Below, in pieces: positions 45,441 to 57,294 of a DNA stretch of 64,000 nucleotides (position 1 is the first letter of the stretch; each line of letters starts with the position of its first letter). Under the pieces are notes generated by a model, which searched no databases, was not told the origin of the DNA, and worked only from the letters and a program-made list of their open reading frames with translations. Source of the stretch: Ascaphus truei (taxonomy: Eukaryota; Chordata; Amphibia; Anura; Ascaphidae); assembly GCA_036426205.1 (NCBI GenBank), contig CM071570.1, positions 6,775,747 through 6,839,746 on the forward strand. The letters run 5' to 3'. Both the position numbers and the translations under genes were made by a program.

Positions 45441-46827
45441 TAGTGCAGGGGCCACAGAGACACTGCACATACAACCTCCCCTATCTGCATCCCAGATCCG
45501 ACCGACGTGCTGTCCCAGCACGCTAAATGTATCTATTCCCCTCAGCAGGGAACCCTAGAGCCCCATTGGCTGCTGTGGGTCACCTGGTATAATCTCCCTA
45601 AGCATTATGGATGTTGTTGTTCCCTGCGGAGCCCTTCCTATTGCCGCCGCATGTGCCTAGCATACTGTGCATGCGCACACTTTGTAATGACCGTCACAAC
45701 TGTTTCTGCACATGCGCACGCTCAACCAACATGGCAGTGCCCTGCAGAGGGAGCCGCGGCGAGCCCACCGCCACCCGCAACATCCCGCACAGCAGGGGAG
45801 GTAAGGGGGGGAACAGGAGGGCCGGGGTGCTAGATGGGACCTGGCTACAGTTGTGTGTTATTTTGTCTGCTCTTCTGCCCCCTTTTCTCATAGTGTCTTC
45901 GGACTACAAGTGCAATCAGGTTACTCCATTTGCATTCCTCATGCGTGTATGCAGAAATCGGAGCAGGATTTGGTAAACCCTTAATTACTGGCCTTTTCTG
46001 ATCATGATATTTAATGAAGGCCCAACAAGTTGCTACCTCTAACTAGAGTTGAACAATATGCTGTATATTAGTAAGGGTGTGACAATAAAAAATGAATTCT
46101 CGATATTGACTTTTATTATTGCAAAACTATTGTCAGTCTCCCATGGGAGTCAGTGGCATTTTAGATAAACGATAAAATACCAAACATTAACATACATTGG
46201 TACAGTCGGTAATGAAGGCTCTGTCCGAAGGAGCTTACACTCTATACGGAAGGGAGAGTAGAAACATAAGGTACAGGGGAAGGAGTCGGTTGGTGTATTT
46301 TGGAAAGCTGCTTGTTATCTGAAAGAGTTTAAATTAGGAAGTAAATAAATGGGATTGTGCATAGATAAAACTGTGAAAGCTGGGAAATGTGTGAAGGTAG
46401 AAAGGCTTCATTGTACTGTACATCTCTAATATTTTATTCAAGTCCAGAACCAGGTGAGCGGTGACATCAGTAGCATCAGTGACTGGCAGCTAATGGAATT
46501 AGAGCAGGGGAGATTTGCCCATCGGGATTAACGCAGCGGGGATGCTTCCTCACTGTGCAGCTCTTCCAGACTGGTGCTTCCATTCAGGAGCAGGGATGCC
46601 CTGCTGTGTTAATCCGGATGGGAAGTTCCCCCCTGGCTGCACTTGGCTGTTATCGCTCCATGTTTGGTCCGCGGTTCACCAGACCATATGCAATGCAGGG
46701 TGGAGATACAGCTGCCTACATCTGTAAGGAGATGACCCTAGTTCTGAGTCAAGTTCTCCCAGTTCGAACACAATGGTTGTAGCACCAGGTCACCTCCCAT
46801 TTTCTTAAGGGCTTTTAAAATTACATA
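45441..46827. other. No gene; CpG-rich patch and short repeat
   Basis: 45640-45830 is CpG-rich with CATGCGCAC repeated at 45671 and 45711. 46518-46620 begins GCCCATCGGGATTAACGCAG and is related to 19895. The rest is unassigned. Confidence 0.35.
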
Positions 46828-46889
46828 TGTAACGGTGTTTCCCCCACCCAATCGCAGATAGGGGCCATTACAGGGTGTATGGTGCATAT

Positions 46890-48358
46890 TTTTCCAATTG
46901 GGAGGATCGCTGTGATACTCGTGAGAATATGCAAAAAAAGAAACAATATAATGGTGCAGATGGTAATAAAAATAAGTGATCAAAAAACAGTATCTGCAAT
47001 AGTTGTACTCACAAATGGTAAGATAAAATAGACGTATCAGAGACCCATCTCTCTCTGATAGGAGCCCTTTAGTGGATGCCCTCTTAGGAAATATAATAGT
47101 AGTAATTCTGGAAGCTTGTGGTGTATGTAGATCGTGTACATACTCAAAGTATCTCCCAAGGAATATAGAGAGAGAAAAGAGAGAACGCACAATAGTATAG
47201 TACGATCTAAAATTGTATTGCACAACAGTAATAATATGGATATTGCACTTACATTTTACATAAAAGATATATTCATGGGAGAGGACAGCTGTAGTCAAAC
47301 GGATAGTGCCGGTATCTCCAGACGACGGAGTACTTCCGTGTGCGTCACATGTGCCCGCGTCACATCCTGTGATGTCTCAGGTAAGGGCGGAAGAGGCTGC
47401 GTAGCATGTCAGTCTCCGTGGGTTGCCAGCACCTTCCTCCGGTATTCTCCCCAGCTCTGTCACCTCCAGCAGCTGATTCGATTCAACGCGTTTCGCTGTG
47501 GCTTCTTCAGGAATCGGAGAAAAGCGTTGAATCGAATCAGCTACTGAGGTGACAGAGTTGGGGAGAATACCGGAGGAAGGTGCTGGAAAACCACGGAGAC
47601 TGACACGCTAGGCAGCCTCTTCCGCCCTTACCTGAGACGTCATAGGATGTGACGCGGGCACACGTGACGCACGCGGAAGTACTCCGTCGTCTGGAGATAC
47701 CGGCACCATCCGTTTGACTACAGCTGTCCTCTCCCATGAATATATCTTTTATGTAAAATGTGAGTGCAATATCCATATTATTACTGTTGTGCAATACAAT
47801 TTTAGATCGTACTATACTATTGTGCGTTCTCTCTTTTCTCTCTATATATTCCTTGGGAGATAATTTGAGTATCTACACGATCTACATACACCACAAGCTT
47901 CCAGAATTACTACTATTATATTTTCTTAAGAGGGCATCTACTAAAGGGCTCCTATCAGAGAGAGATGGTCTCTGAATAGTCTATCTTATCTTACCATTTG
48001 TGAGTACAACCATTGCAGAGACTGTTTTTTTGATCACATTTTTATTACCATCTGCACCATTATATTGTTTCTTTTTTTGCATATTTTCACGAGTATCACA
48101 GTGCTCCTCCCAATTGGAAAACTACGCACGATCTATTTGAACCTGGACAGTCCTCATAAAGGGTGTAGGTCTGCTTTATTTTATTTAAGTGTATTTCACA
48201 TTATACTTTATATTTCACGTTTTGTTGGTGAAGGTCACTTATGTGGACACATTTGTGATATCATTTGTACACTATATATCTTTATCACTTATATTGCGTA
48301 TATTATTTCACTCTAATATTGTAGTTTAGACGCGCCCGGTTTTCACTTTGTGTGTTTC
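46890..48358. mobile_element. Fold-back (inverted PLE dimer) element, 14-bp TSD
   Basis: Exact TGTATGGTGCATAT at 46876-46889 and 48359-48372 flanks the insert. Left arm 46891-47489 and right arm 47524-48120 are inverted copies at high identity (small indels only). The centre (47490-47523) is a hammerhead-like motif on the minus strand. A non-duplicated tail (48121-48358) follows the right arm. The duplication length, the motif and the tail make it a PLE terminal-repeat dimer in head-to-head orientation. No endonuclease or RT coding is present. Confidence 0.75.
47484..47511 (-). ncRNA. Hammerhead-like PLE motif at palindrome centre
   Basis: Minus strand: CTGAAGAAGCCACAGCGAAA then CGCGTTGAAT. 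The CTGAAGA box, a very short stem (GC/GC) and GAAACGCG match the motif at 11929, including the extra A before the stem. Confidence 0.45.
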
Positions 48359-49068
48359 TGTATGGTGCATATACCTGCTGGAAACAGGAGGGCTGAGTCG
48401 TCTGCAAATGGTTGTGGGGACACAGGAACAGGCTTCTGTGGTTCATACCACACATATTTACTTAGCAGTGCAGCACCTCCATCTGCTGTGGACTCCAGGA
48501 ACTGAAGGTGATCTCCCATGGTAGAACTTATTACCTCTCCCCCCAGTAAGGTCACACACAAGGCAGGAGGTATATAGCAAAACAGGAACGATTTATTAAT
48601 ATACTCTACAGTAACAGGTACACAGCAGTCTTCTGCCGAATACAGTCTGTCAGGTCAGCTATCACTGAAGATGGTCCCTGGACCATCACTACAGACCAAG
48701 GGCACCCACAGCCATCCTAGCTCTTCCCCACCTCCCTAGCGGAGGCAGAGGTATGGTACACACTCACTCTCCCCCGGAGGGAAGAGCACATGCGAAGGCC
48801 CCAATCTCAGACTCCGAGTTGTGTGATCTAGCTTCCTCATAGGGAAGGAACAACTACTAACTTTTGGGCGGTCCTGCCCATAAGTACAGCCAGGAGGTGG
48901 GCACCTCGTTGACCCAGCTACAACAGGATATACCACCCTCGGCTGTCACTCAAGTGCAGTACCAAAGGTGAGGGGGGAAACCCCATACCAACAACTGGCA
49001 ACCTGATAGTACCAGGGTTTACTGCCAGCCCATTGGGTAAAATAGTAGCCAGGGGTGGCCCTGCTACA

Positions 49069-50482
49069 TATAAATGCATGGGAATTTCAATAGTTTACAG
49101 CAGGAAAATAACACATCAATAAACTTACTGCCATGCTGTATTTGACTCTAGTTCAAAGGAATAAATTAAATGTTATTTTCCCCAAAAATGTTTTTATTGG
49201 TTTCCAATAATATTGTTAAAATTAGACTTTTACGAACACAAGGTATGATATAATAGAAGTAAGGGAAAACATTCAGATACATTCAAAACACAAACACAAT
49301 AAAATATGTATTTAATAGTCATCTGGAGAAATACATTGGAGAGAAGATAAAAAAGGAAGGGGAAAGAGACACAGAAATACAAAAAGAAACAGAAAACCAA
49401 ACTAAGCAAAACTTTATCCTGTTGCGAGGGGTCTGTTATTCATACAGTACTATCGGTACTAAAAAGACAACAAAATGAAGAATCCGTAAAATCATAGTGA
49501 TACAGTACCAGGATTATCTAATCATTGGCTAAATTCTGCATGAAGGTGCGTCATACTGTAGCTCCAAATGAGCATAATATAATGTTAAGTATCATAATGC
49601 CATATCTACGTACTGTAAATCACTTCCTAAACTTCTACACGAGCAGTAAACATTTTATTGAGGTAGCTATGGTGATCAGTAGGAGCCAGTTAGATATATA
49701 AAATTGAAGCAGCTTTAATCTCTGAAGCTATTTAACAATTTCATTGACTCGTGTTCCCTACAGCACAAACGTGGAAATATGCGAAGACCCCCAATATACA
49801 ATGTACACAAGGACATACAGTATAAAGAGATCAAATATAGAAGGCATGCAGAATAAACCAGCGTTTTAAAGTGTAGGACAATAGTAATTGTCTACAGGTC
49901 AAACAGAAAACTGTCAAAGTCATGGTTAAATACTATGCAAAAGCAATACTAATAATACTAGAGGTAATATAAGAAATGTATTTGTTGAACGAAATGGAAA
50001 ACAGAACAATGTCAAGGTTGGGGAGTTGTTTCTCGCAGGATCAAGATTTAGGGAAAGCTTTATGAAATCAAATGCAAGGTAAGTAGACCTTTAATAGCCA
50101 CCAAACCTGGAAGAAATTATTCCATAAAGTCAGACGATACCAAGGTCAGCTTACCTTCTCGTAGTTCTAGATGTAACAGCCGGCATTGCACCCATTAACG
50201 CATTAGGAGATTTTTAGATGATGTGATTTTCTGCATGGTTTTTACCACATTTTATGGCTAATTGAATTGACCTGAACTGACAAAATATTGCTTTTTAAAA
50301 CACTATTAATACAGTACAATTACTTGAGAAGGCATTTGGCAAAACGTAACCCCCGCAGGCACCCACGGCTTTCCTGTCTATGGAGCCACAGCATTTTGTG
50401 CTTCTTCCCACAGCTCCAGCGACAGTACAGTAAGTCTGGCTACATCTGTGTAGTGTCTTGCTAGGAATTTCCATGCCCTGCA
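49069..50482. other. AT-rich; possible LINE 3' end at 49170-49480
   Basis: TTTTCCCCAAAAATGTTTTT plus ATTGGTTTCC at 49171-49203 and the A-rich sequence after it resemble a minus-strand LINE 3' end. No coding is found to 50482. Confidence 0.3.
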
Positions 50483-51481
50483 TGTCAGCCCTGGTAGCTA
50501 CAGGCTGTGCCAGGGATAACAGTCCTCACAAGGTTAGACATGTGCAGTAGTTACCATTTGTTTCAATAATGTTGCACTTCCTAGGCACATATTGGAGCTT
50601 GTGCTTTTCTGGAAGTTGCTTGGGGGTCACATGTTTGGAGGTGTGACACGTGGCAACAGTTATTCTGCCAAGATACTGGGCAGAGTGTTGGTCAGGCCTT
50701 AAGTATAAAAGTAGGGGCACACCCTTTTCATCCCCAGACCCCCAGGGATTCCCAGACCTCCATGGGACCCATACCTTCAGAGGATCCATACCTTCAGACC
50801 CCCAGAGGACCATACCTTCAGAGGACCCATACCTTCAGAGGACTCCTACCTTCAGCCCCCCAGATGACGCCATACCTTCAGACCTCATACTCCAATTAAC
50901 ACCAGGGAGGTCTCCAAGTATGCTAGAGTGTGGGGCAGGTAAGAAGCCACAGATCATCCTTTATTGTTTTTCAGCATAGGGACTGTATCCCAATGTTAGG
51001 GGCCCCTAGAAAACAAGTGCTGAGAAGTATCTACACAGCTGTAGGGAATAGTTTCATCCTCAGGGCTACTAAGGGCACTTGTGCGGACTGCCAGTGATTT
51101 CTGAACAATGGTCTGGATCTGCGAAAGGGCAGGGCAAGGGGAGAGTGAGCCACTATGTGACTCGCCAAGGAGAGAGGCTGATTGACACTTATTTCTGTGT
51201 GTGAAAACCAGTCCTGGTTATCCAGGACTGTGCTGATAGTTCTATATGTTTTCTAATAAAGAAACGTTATAAAGTTCCTGGCACCCAACAGTTCTTCTCC
51301 CTTACACAATCCGGCACTAACTCACCATCAACCCTGAGATGCATAAGGTACCGCTGAGCTAATCTACCCTTTGAAAAGGTCAAAACCCTATGAACAAGCA
51401 CAGGGACTGTTTCTATCTTCCTATTTTTCACGTACAACCTGTCCCTGATGCTGGGGGAGGGGGGGGGGTAGGGCTGTTACA
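50483..51481 (+). repeat. Probable solo LTR with TATA box and minisatellite
   Basis: Starts TGTCAGCCCTGG and ends GGGCTGTTACA. Has TAAGTATAAAAGTAGGGG (about 50699), a tandem (A)CCATACCTTCAGAGGA array (50755-50885) just downstream, and TTCTAATAAAGAAACG near 51250. No target duplication was found. Confidence 0.45.
50755..50885. repeat. Minisatellite, ~17-18-bp unit
   Basis: At least six units of CCATACCTTCAGAGGAC with variants, located where the 5' part of the LTR transcript would lie. Confidence 0.85.
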
Positions 51482-52290
51482 TTTGTATGTGAAAAGCACC
51501 CATAATTGGCATAATAACCAGTCCATTCCCATTCAGTATGGAAAATACAGAGGAACTTTTAAAACGACTATACTGTACATATGAGTGTATAAGTTTACAG
51601 CAGTTTAAAGCACAGCTGCTATAGCTTTGGGAAATTATAAAAAGACCTACAAACTTTTATAAAGATGTGGCAAGTGTTACTGTCCCCGTGACCACGGCAA
51701 GGTCCGAGATTACAGCCACGTGAGCATTTTGTTCACCGTGGCTCAGGTACGGTCAGCCGCAGAAATATTTATGCGGTTATTTATGTAATTGCAATTTGGT
51801 ACGGCATCTCCAGCAGATGGTGCACTGAATATCTTCTCCAATGATATGCATTAGCTGTAAGGAAGACTCAAATTGCTAATAAATTATGGGGATTTACACT
51901 TGGTTTTGTGCAGCAACGAAAGCAGTAATTAGGGTTCATTTATTGCGTTTACTGCAGATGGCTTATGTATTATACAGATTGTACAGTATCTTTTTGCCCA
52001 AGCATACCCTGAACTTCCCACATGTTACAAAACAAGACACAACGTAGAAACGTCTCAATTGTAACACTAGAAGACAAAGGGAAAATAGTGCAATCTAAAC
52101 TTAATACTTTAAATAAATAAAATAAATATCTCAATGCTACAACAAATATTTATCAGTAAGCCTCCACTGCAGATGCTACTAATACAAGCACTATCCAAAA
52201 TCATTCGAAAGATGGAATACAGATAACAACATTAGCGCAAACTGGTCAGAGGTAGGATTCAAAGAGTATAAACTCAACAGTGAATGTGTC
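51482..52290. other. No gene recognised
   Basis: AT-rich. A small CpG-containing patch (51680-51770) has CACGGCAAGGTCCG and CACCGTGGCTCAG but no open frame of note. Confidence 0.45.
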
Positions 52291-52305
52291 TGTGTTTATA
52301 TAGAG

Positions 52306-53067
52306 TGCACCACCGACGTTTCAGAGTACCCTCTACATCGCCAACAGCTCCTTGGACTTTCAGCTCCACGGACAATTCACAGGCTTCCAACTGCATGCAG
52401 ACCCTTGCCTGTATTCATCTGCCACGGAGCGCTGCTGTGATTTGCCTGCGTCCCACGTTGTCATTGCGCACGGGGTGACGCCTGTTCCGGCTACACGCGG
52501 TCCGGCGTGCCTGCCCAGCTGAGACCTGAGCAGAGAAGGGGAAGGAGAAACCCCGTTGGAAGCTCCTGTGTCCCGTGGGATCGCTGCTGAGTTTGGGAGC
52601 TGACATCTACCATCACGAGAGGGTATACTCTCTGAATTATCCACTGCTTATTTACCACCAGAGTCTGGTAAGCGGCCAGCTTAGCCAGTGTTGGTGTGCA
52701 CATATATACCTTTTTAGTGTTTATTATTCATTATATATTGAATTGTCTTATTAAATGTTTTTATTGCTTATCAATCATCTGTTTGTCTCAGCCTTCGTTG
52801 TCTATATGTGTTAGTATGTTTATTCTTTAGGAGGTTTTATTGTATTACACTATGTTTGTTTTTATATCTTTTACATGATTTGACCGTCTTCGTGAGGAGA
52901 GCCCCAGAGGACATCCACTTCTATCTGGTTGTATATATTTTGATTCAGGCTTAGCGCCATAGATATAACATTTTTCTTCATCTGTTTATCTGACATAGGG
53001 TGTCAGAGTTATATCACAGGCTGCTGGTCTTTTTTATCATTAGCGCTGCCTTGTTTTTTGTTGTTAA
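52306..53067. mobile_element. Solo PLE-type terminal repeat, 15-bp TSD
   Basis: Exact TGTGTTTATATAGAG at 52291-52305 and 53068-53082. The insert is related to 7197-7857. It opens with a minus-strand hammerhead-like motif and has a plus-strand relic of the same box (GAGAGGGTATACTCTCTGAA, about 52617). AT-rich 3' part. No coding. Confidence 0.75.
52313..52341 (-). ncRNA. Hammerhead-like PLE motif (degenerate)
   Basis: Minus strand: CGATGTAGAG-GGTA-CTCTGAAACGTCGG. 4-bp stem AGAG/CTCT, then GAAACGTC. The CTGANGA box is not intact. Confidence 0.4.
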
Positions 53068-53399
53068 TGTGTTTATATAGAGGAAATAAGATCGATGTGC
53101 TCAAACAGAATGCACTCACAAAAAAGTTATTCCGTGGTCGATTCTAGTATAACAAGTCTGCAATGTGTCGGAGGTGCACTTCTTAATGCACCATTCCTCA
53201 TTTGAAAAAACAAACAAATGGCAAGGACATAGCGTGATAATGTTTACTGAAATGATTACACATAAAACACAGGGGGGACAGGAATAACACTTAAACTTTC
53301 CCAACTAAAAAAGAGCATTGAGAGTTTTAAGGCTCACGCTTACCCACTCCGGACACGTCCAGGTAAGTCCCAGAGGGATAATTCCCAACATGTTTTGCT

Positions 53400-54915
53400 C
53401 AGATAGTCCTTAAAACAAAGCCTTTGGTTGACCGGGATGTACCTGCAAAAGTCCTGGAACTGGACTCGGCATGCGTTACAAGACGCCCCGCTGTATCTGC
53501 TCCGGAGATGCCAAAATCCCTTGACCGGGAGATAGTACCAAATGTCCTGGTAGTCTTTTCGGCGTGTAGTTCCAGCCGCGACTGCTATGTTCTATTCAGA
53601 GAACTTGGCCCCGAAAAGTGGGACATAGAAAATTTCTCGCCTTGAAATTTCTGAAGCCGGCTTGCATCTATTTCTCTCAGAGCATCTTTTGGTCAATTCA
53701 AATCTGCCGTTGCTGTCTTGGTGCTTAGTATCTCTCGTCCTGATTGGCTGCTAGGTTTCTTATAGGATTTTGAGTCCCGTTCACAAAACGCTACCAGCCA
53801 ATCAGCGAGTGGGAATTTTGCTACCAGCCTATCACAAGTTGCTGGTACTCGGAAGCTGGGCAGGCACTGATTTCAATTCTGCTATGGGGAATGCTTCAAC
53901 CTGGCACCTCTGCCACTTTGCATATTGAATCCCCCGTTGTACCAGGATCCTCAGAGTCTGGGGATGGGCAAATGGTTGCCGGATAGCCCTTATTCAGGTC
54001 AGGACGTGGGAACTTTAGTGTAACTCCGGTACTCCGCCCGCCCTAACACCTTGGCATCTCTGAGACTTTCAATTCCGAGACCCGACCAGACACTGCGGCA
54101 CTAAGCCTGATGGCCACCTGGTCTCTCGGAACCACGAGCTTGGAAATTCCCCAGTTCAAATACAGGGCATATACATATAACCTAGTAAAGTCCCGTATCC
54201 CCTTGGATCCACTGAAAAGATGCGCACGGTCATTTTCAGAGCTCCTAGACCTTCCTATAAGACGTTTTAATAAAAGTTGCTTCAAATAACGCTTTATTTT
54301 CAGGATTGCTTCAATTTTACCGAAGCTGGACTGAGAAATAATTTAACTCTCATAACCTTATACATGGTTGGAGATACACTGAACCCATATACTGGGTCCG
54401 GGGGTTTGGAACATATACCGTGGGGGACTCCTCCTAAACCAGGAACCCCTGACTATACCTGGGATACACACATCCCTATGCCCCTTTTTACCTCTCTGGT
54501 CTGTGCTGAAACAGGGACTTCTGGCGGTGAGCTGCAAGAACTTTTCAGGGCAGGAGTTTGACCGGAGCTTTGTGCTTCAATGTATCTGACAATCTTACCT
54601 GATTCCCGTTTACATCTTTAGGGGTATCCTGTAACTTGGGAACCCTGCTGCAAAGCCGCAACCTGTAAAGACTTTTTCTGTCAAACCCACCCTGAAACTT
54701 ATAGCCTAGCAATTTCTTCTTGCTGGCACTCCTGGAAAGGCAAAAACATGAAAATTCTTTATTGTCACATATTTTCATACAATGCATAGCAGTGCATACG
54801 CGACAGCAATGTCCAAGAGCTGACACTCGAGGACCCACCACGTGACTCAGGGGCAACCAAGAGGGCTTGACCTTAATTAGTGAGCCTGGTTACCCCCTCA
54901 CCATCACAACCAGTG
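53400..54915 (-). repeat. Unclassified interspersed repeat, copy 2
   Basis: Inverse partner of 32014-33360. On the minus strand it carries GTGATGGTGAGGGGGTAACC, CAATAAAGAATTTTCATG, CCAGGAGTGCCAGCAAGAAG and, downstream, CTATAAGAAACCTAGCAGCC. No protein domain is recognised. This copy is longer in the middle than copy 1. Confidence 0.5.
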
Positions 54916-57289
54916 CACTATTATTGCCAACTAACATTCATACATTTTGGAGCTCTTTTCTTTGTGAGCAGCAATCTCCAATTTGGACTTTTATCATACA
55001 TCACTATTATTATTGTATTATTTGAGCTCTATTTGTGCTTGATGTGTTTATTTTGATCAACATCAACATCAGGTTCATGGAGAAAACACAACCAGTGATA
55101 ATGAAGGTAATGTGTGCGTTCCGTTCAATTGTCTATACCTGTACTGCGCATGCGTTCTCTACAGTTCTTACATACATTTCACAGGTGCAGAAAACCAATG
55201 ACATGAATAAGCATTTCAACCAGGTTCCATAGAACACGCATGAGCAGAAATTCAATGATACGCATAGCCATTCCATACAGATTCCATAATACATGCACAT
55301 GCAGTTTATCAGTAGTACGGTTCCACATATCGTAATACACGCATCTATTTCTTCTCAATTATTAATAAATAACAATCTTACCATTATTTTACAAGTGAAA
55401 CTGCAGAAGAGCATGCACAAAGAAGATGTCGGATGAAGAAGATTGTACTGTATATTTGTAAGAAGATTGAAGAAGATATCATTATTTCACACAGTCTTAG
55501 TTATTAATCTCTAAACTGTCATTTACTGTAGTCTAAAAAAAATACTTAAAAAAAACGTTGTTTTTAGGTGAATAACTGGTGGGTTACATTGAAATGAATC
55601 GAATATCATATCATTTGACATGAATGGGACTAAGGGATGGTTCCATTGCATTTAGATTAAAGGCACTGTCTATCATTACTGCAGATTACCACAGACGACA
55701 CTAAACAACATTGTTACGGCCGTGGCTCATTCACATCTCAGTTGCGGTCGCTGCATCCGCAAAACGCAAATAAATGACAGGAATTTACACTTAGTTTCCC
55801 GTGGTGACGGTGAAGGTACATCTGGCTACATCAGCAACATATTATTGTTTGTGACATGTACACAGGATACAAGTATGCACAATTTTTCCGGAATTATTTC
55901 TAAGTCCAACTTTGCTCGTTCGCAACCCTATTTGCATTAAATTCTGCCCTTAAGCGGGATGCACTAAGCAATGCAACCTTAGCATACGCGAAAGTTGTGT
56001 TGATCAGAACACGTCAAGTCAGAGTAGACGCAAAAAAAGCTGGACTAAATTATTGCTTTTCATTTTTGCATGCGTAACACCCATACAACAGGCCGGCGGG
56101 TGTCCCCGGCTGACCCAGCAGGGGTCCCCGAGGGAGCCCGGGGGTCGTGCGGTTGTCCCCGGCAGACCCCGCAGGGGACCGGGGGTCCACGGCTCACCAA
56201 GCGGGGGTCCCCTTTAAGATGATGTCATCAAAAGAAAGATGGCCGGCGACACATGGTAAGGCAGCCAATCAGAGCGTGGGAACTCCATCCCAACTCTGAT
56301 TGGCTCTAGTATACCATGTGACAGAGGCTTGGGGAGAACGGATGTGACGTCATTGAAAGCCTGTCACATGTTACTATTTCTTTCCCAGTCTAACTGCATG
56401 TTCAATTAATGTACTTAGTTACACTACCAATATCTTTATTTGCCTTAGGCTTTATTGCCTACATACAACATGTTATCATCCTACATTCATAATTCCATCT
56501 TATGAATGATCTAGTTATTTGTATGTTTATTGGGATGATGTTCATGGCAATAATATATTATGTATGCAAATCTGCACATGCTATATAGCCTGTGTTGATT
56601 TGCAGAAATTTGGTGGTTCATTTGTACATATGTTTTTTTAAATACTTTTTATTTGGTTATATATACATTTGTATTTACTTTTATTGATCCTTTACTGCCA
56701 ATTCAAATAACAACCAATTGTTCATAGCTAATGTGTATTTTTTATATTTTCATATATTATTATTTTTTATAGAAATATTTTTTAAGATTAAAATTTGTTT
56801 TATATATATAGAATATATATTTTATATATATATATTTATTTCTATTGGTTATTGTTTGAATTATGATCAGTTAATTGATGCTTTATATTTTTGTTTTCCT
56901 TTACTTTGTATTTTGAATATGGTTATATCATGCTTCTTTTTGAAGTCAGAGGGCTCTTGCATGTACAGCCGCGGCCACTTTTATTCTCCAACTTCACCGC
57001 ATTTTTCCGGGATTATTTTCAGAATGCCACGCACTTCACCACGTTCATGCTGCATTCTGACCACATTCATGTTGTATTCACAGCCGCGGTTGATGTGTTT
57101 ATTGATAATGGTTCGGATTTAATTGGTTGCAATTCTTCGCGTGTCCGCCAGATGGCAGATATTCATGAATTTTAATGCGCATGTGCTTCAGCAATGTGTC
57201 GACTTGCAGGTGTTTCGTTTAAAACCACAGTGGTCTATTTTAAATTGGCGTTGGGACTGAAGGAAGAGGTTACAATAATGTATCAATTT
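54916..57289. other. No gene recognised; GC-rich patch and hairpin
   Basis: Mostly AT-rich. 56090-56215 is GC-rich with repeated GGGGTCCCC-like phrases. 56262-56309 forms a hairpin (AGCCAATCAGAG with CTCTGATTGGCT). 56957-57180 is moderately CpG-rich with frames of unknown nature. Confidence 0.4.
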
Positions 57290-57294
57290 AGGCT

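Larger units (their letters stand above)
46828..49068 (-). repeat. Solo LTR, type TGTAGC, copy 3, interrupted
   Basis: Minus strand starts TGTAGCAGGGCC (49068) and ends CACCGTTACA (46828). It matches the elements at 22840 and 33893 (GGTTTCCCCCCTCACC, AATAAATCG signal near 48590, GCAGATGGAGGTGCTGCACT). The fold-back element 46890-48358 sits inside it. The flanks are CATA/TATA, so a degenerate target duplication is possible. Confidence 0.6.

Noticed and set aside
47134..47794. Pair of similar frames on opposite strands
   Set aside because: Mirror reading of the fold-back arms; no known domain.
53385..53410. Additional hammerhead-like motif on the minus strand (CTGAGCAAAACATGTTGGG)
   Set aside because: No stem II hairpin between the boxes; only the end resembles the PLE motif.
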